Shown: positions 62,925 through 64,000 of the stretch, piece after piece
How the letters are laid out: every line of letters begins with the position of its first letter
How positions within the stretch are numbered: the first letter of the stretch is position 1
Origin: Hyphomicrobiales bacterium
GTDB lineage: Bacteria; Pseudomonadota; Alphaproteobacteria; Rhizobiales; Xanthobacteraceae
Assembly: GCA_009377755.1 (NCBI GenBank)
Contig: WHTM01000014.1
Coordinates: 36,354-100,353 of the forward strand
Direction of reading: 5' to 3'
Length of the DNA: 64,000 nucleotides
Position numbers and translations under genes: made by a program
Notes under the pieces: generated by a model
The model's database searches: none
What the model saw: only the letters and a program-made list of their open reading frames with translations
Told to the model about the DNA's origin: nothing

Positions 62925-63869
62925 ATGCAGGCTGACATTTTCCGAGAGGTTCTCGTGCCGGTGATCGGCGGGCTCGGCATCTTCATGCTGGGCCTGGAGT
63001 TTATGTCGAATGGCATCCAGGCTATGGCGGTCAACAAGATGCGGGCGATTCTGGCCAGGGTTGCCGGAACACCCATCACAGGCCTGGCTGCCGGCACCTT
63101 CATCACCGGCGTGATCCAGTCGAGCACCGCGATGACGGTCATGGTGGTCGGGCTGGTCAATGCCGGTGTGCTGGGACTTCGGCCGGCCATCAGCGTCATC
63201 ATGGGCGCCAATATCGGCACCACGCTCGGCAACGGCCTGATCGCCCTGCCGCTCGGACCGCTCGGGCTCATCCTCGCCGGCGCCTTTGCGCTCGTCTACG
63301 TGTTCTCGCAGAACGACAAGGTACGCAACATCGCGCTGACCTGTATGGGCTTCGCGCTGATCTTCTACGGCCTCAACCTGATGACCGGTGGCCTGCGCCC
63401 GCTGCGCAACATTCCAGAGGTCATGTCGATGATCTCTGGTCTGAAGGCCGACAACTATGTGAGTCTGATCTGGTGCGTGCTGATCGCCGCGCTGATCACC
63501 GCGATGATCCACTCGTCCTCCGCCACCATCGGCATCGTGATGGGACTCGGCGCCGCCGGCGTGGTCGATTGGACGACCGCGGTTGCCTTTTCGCTCGGTG
63601 CCGACCTCGGCACGACCATCACGTCGTGGATCGCCTCGCTCAATTTGTCGAAGAACGCCAAACGCGCGGCCTACGCGCACATAACGTTCAACATCGTCGG
63701 CGTGTTGGTGATGCTGCCGCTGTTTTTTCCATCGATGGGCCTTCTCGTCTGGGTCATGGGATGGTTCGGCGGCGACCCGGGCGTCCCGGTGATCGTCAAC
63801 GGCAAGGAGACCTTCCCGCTGGTGCCGGTGGTGCCGTCGTGGAGTTGGTTGGAATTGAGGGTGGCGTAG
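62925..63869 (+). CDS. Na/Pi cotransporter-like protein, truncated at the C-terminus
   Basis: 314 residues from ATG 62925. Both inverted-topology repeats of the Na/Pi symporter domain are present: 'GTFITGVIQSSTAMTVMVVG' with 'GANIGTTLGNGL', and 'ALITAMIHSSSATIGIVMGL' with 'LGADLGTTITSWIASL'. After 'AAYAHITFNIVGVLVMLPLF' the protein ends soon ('VVPSWSWLELRVA'). Full-length NptA/YjbB relatives have about 550 residues with more helices and a PhoU-like tail. The end lies 60 bp before a probable insertion-sequence gene, so the gene is most likely disrupted by that insertion. The remaining part could still make an unstable or partial channel. Confidence 0.82.
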   Translation: MQADIFREVLVPVIGGLGIFMLGLEFMSNGIQAMAVNKMRAILARVAGTPITGLAAGTFITGVIQSSTAMTVMVVGLVNAGVLGLRPAISVIMGANIGTTLGNGLIALPLGPLGLILAGAFALVYVFSQNDKVRNIALTCMGFALIFYGLNLMTGGLRPLRNIPEVMSMISGLKADNYVSLIWCVLIAALITAMIHSSSATIGIVMGLGAAGVVDWTTAVAFSLGADLGTTITSWIASLNLSKNAKRAAYAHITFNIVGVLVMLPLFFPSMGLLVWVMGWFGGDPGVPVIVNGKETFPLVPVVPSWSWLELRVA

Positions 63870-64000
63870 TCTCCGGGGTGATCAACCTCGAATCATCCGG
63901 CGTTAGAGCGCCGGGCTGGAGACCACGCCATGACGAACGATACCACGCGTCCAACGATTCCGCAGCCCGAGGCCGAGACGGCGGTCTATCTTTTCGACGA
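63850..64000 (+). mobile_element. Probable left end of an insertion sequence (partial)
   Basis: Inferred from the abrupt end of the Na/Pi symporter gene and the start of a different reading frame at 63930. The insertion boundary is probably near 63850-63865 (GGAATTGAGGGTGGCGTAG), but the other end lies outside the window, so neither terminal inverted repeat nor target duplication can be checked. Confidence 0.4.
63930..64000 (+). CDS. Start of a gene, probably a transposase, cut by the window edge
   Basis: Only 23 codons are visible: 'MTNDTTRPTIPQPEAETAVY' then 'LFDD'. The short polar leader followed by LFDD recalls the beginning of some IS256-type rhizobial transposases (LFDDWFDPIE), though this is from memory and from very little sequence. 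Its position right after a truncated gene supports an insertion sequence. Other identities are possible. Confidence 0.35.
   Translation, partial: MTNDTTRPTIPQPEAETAVYLFD

Overview
The window looks like chromosomal DNA of a high-GC alphaproteobacterium of the order Hyphomicrobiales, close to the Bradyrhizobium / Rhodopseudomonas / Xanthobacteraceae group. The evidence is a long hopanoid locus (hpnB-C-D ... E-shc-G-H-ispH-hpnN ... hpnO), TIGR03808- and TIGR03809-like proteins, several TRAP, ABC and Bug-type solute uptake systems, and dispersed palindromic repeats typical of that group. I found no rRNA, tRNA, CRISPR array or phage structural gene.

Layout. 0.1-2.8 kb: a HerA-like ATPase and two small conserved proteins. 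2.9-4.6 kb: folate genes folP-folB-folK with overlapping junctions. 4.7-14.3 kb: methylmalonyl-CoA mutase small subunit, large subunit and MeaB GTPase, with an opposite-strand TRAP transporter between the two subunits, and a Uma2-type nuclease, a lipoprotein and a PIN-domain relic before meaB. 14.3-17.5 kb: pyroglutamyl peptidase, a Tat-exported beta-helix protein and a DUF3750 protein. 17.6-20.9 kb: a four-gene arsenosugar-type operon (ArsS radical SAM, phosphoesterase-like protein, two glycosyltransferases). 21-27.8 kb: a small secreted protein, an Old Yellow Enzyme, a TIGR03809-like protein and a complete branched-chain amino-acid-type ABC transporter. 27.9-30.9 kb: an ECF sigma, anti-sigma and subtilisin-like protease operon. 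31-33.4 kb: a quinone oxidoreductase-like enzyme and a 3-oxoacid CoA-transferase pair. 34.3-58.1 kb: the isoprenoid/hopanoid region. 58.4-64 kb: a small unknown protein, a PfkB kinase, an amidohydrolase, a luciferase-like oxidoreductase and a truncated Na/Pi symporter next to what is probably an insertion sequence.

The hopanoid pathway is almost complete here: IspH and a polyprenyl synthase supply farnesyl diphosphate; HpnD, HpnC and HpnE make squalene; Shc cyclises it; HpnH, HpnG and HpnO build the side chain; HpnN exports the product. Two foreign-looking blocks break it. A TRAP plus PQQ-dehydrogenase block sits between hpnD and hpnE. A pair of Bug-type binding-protein genes sits after hpnN and is followed by a decayed second copy of the hpnN 3' end, which marks how that block arrived.

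The most unusual non-coding signal is a two-copy, about 165-bp element made of two hairpins (16377-16543 and 61238-61402). Stem sequences differ between copies but stay paired. The outer sequence and the linker are conserved, and the two loops of each copy are complementary to each other with a compensated change between copies.
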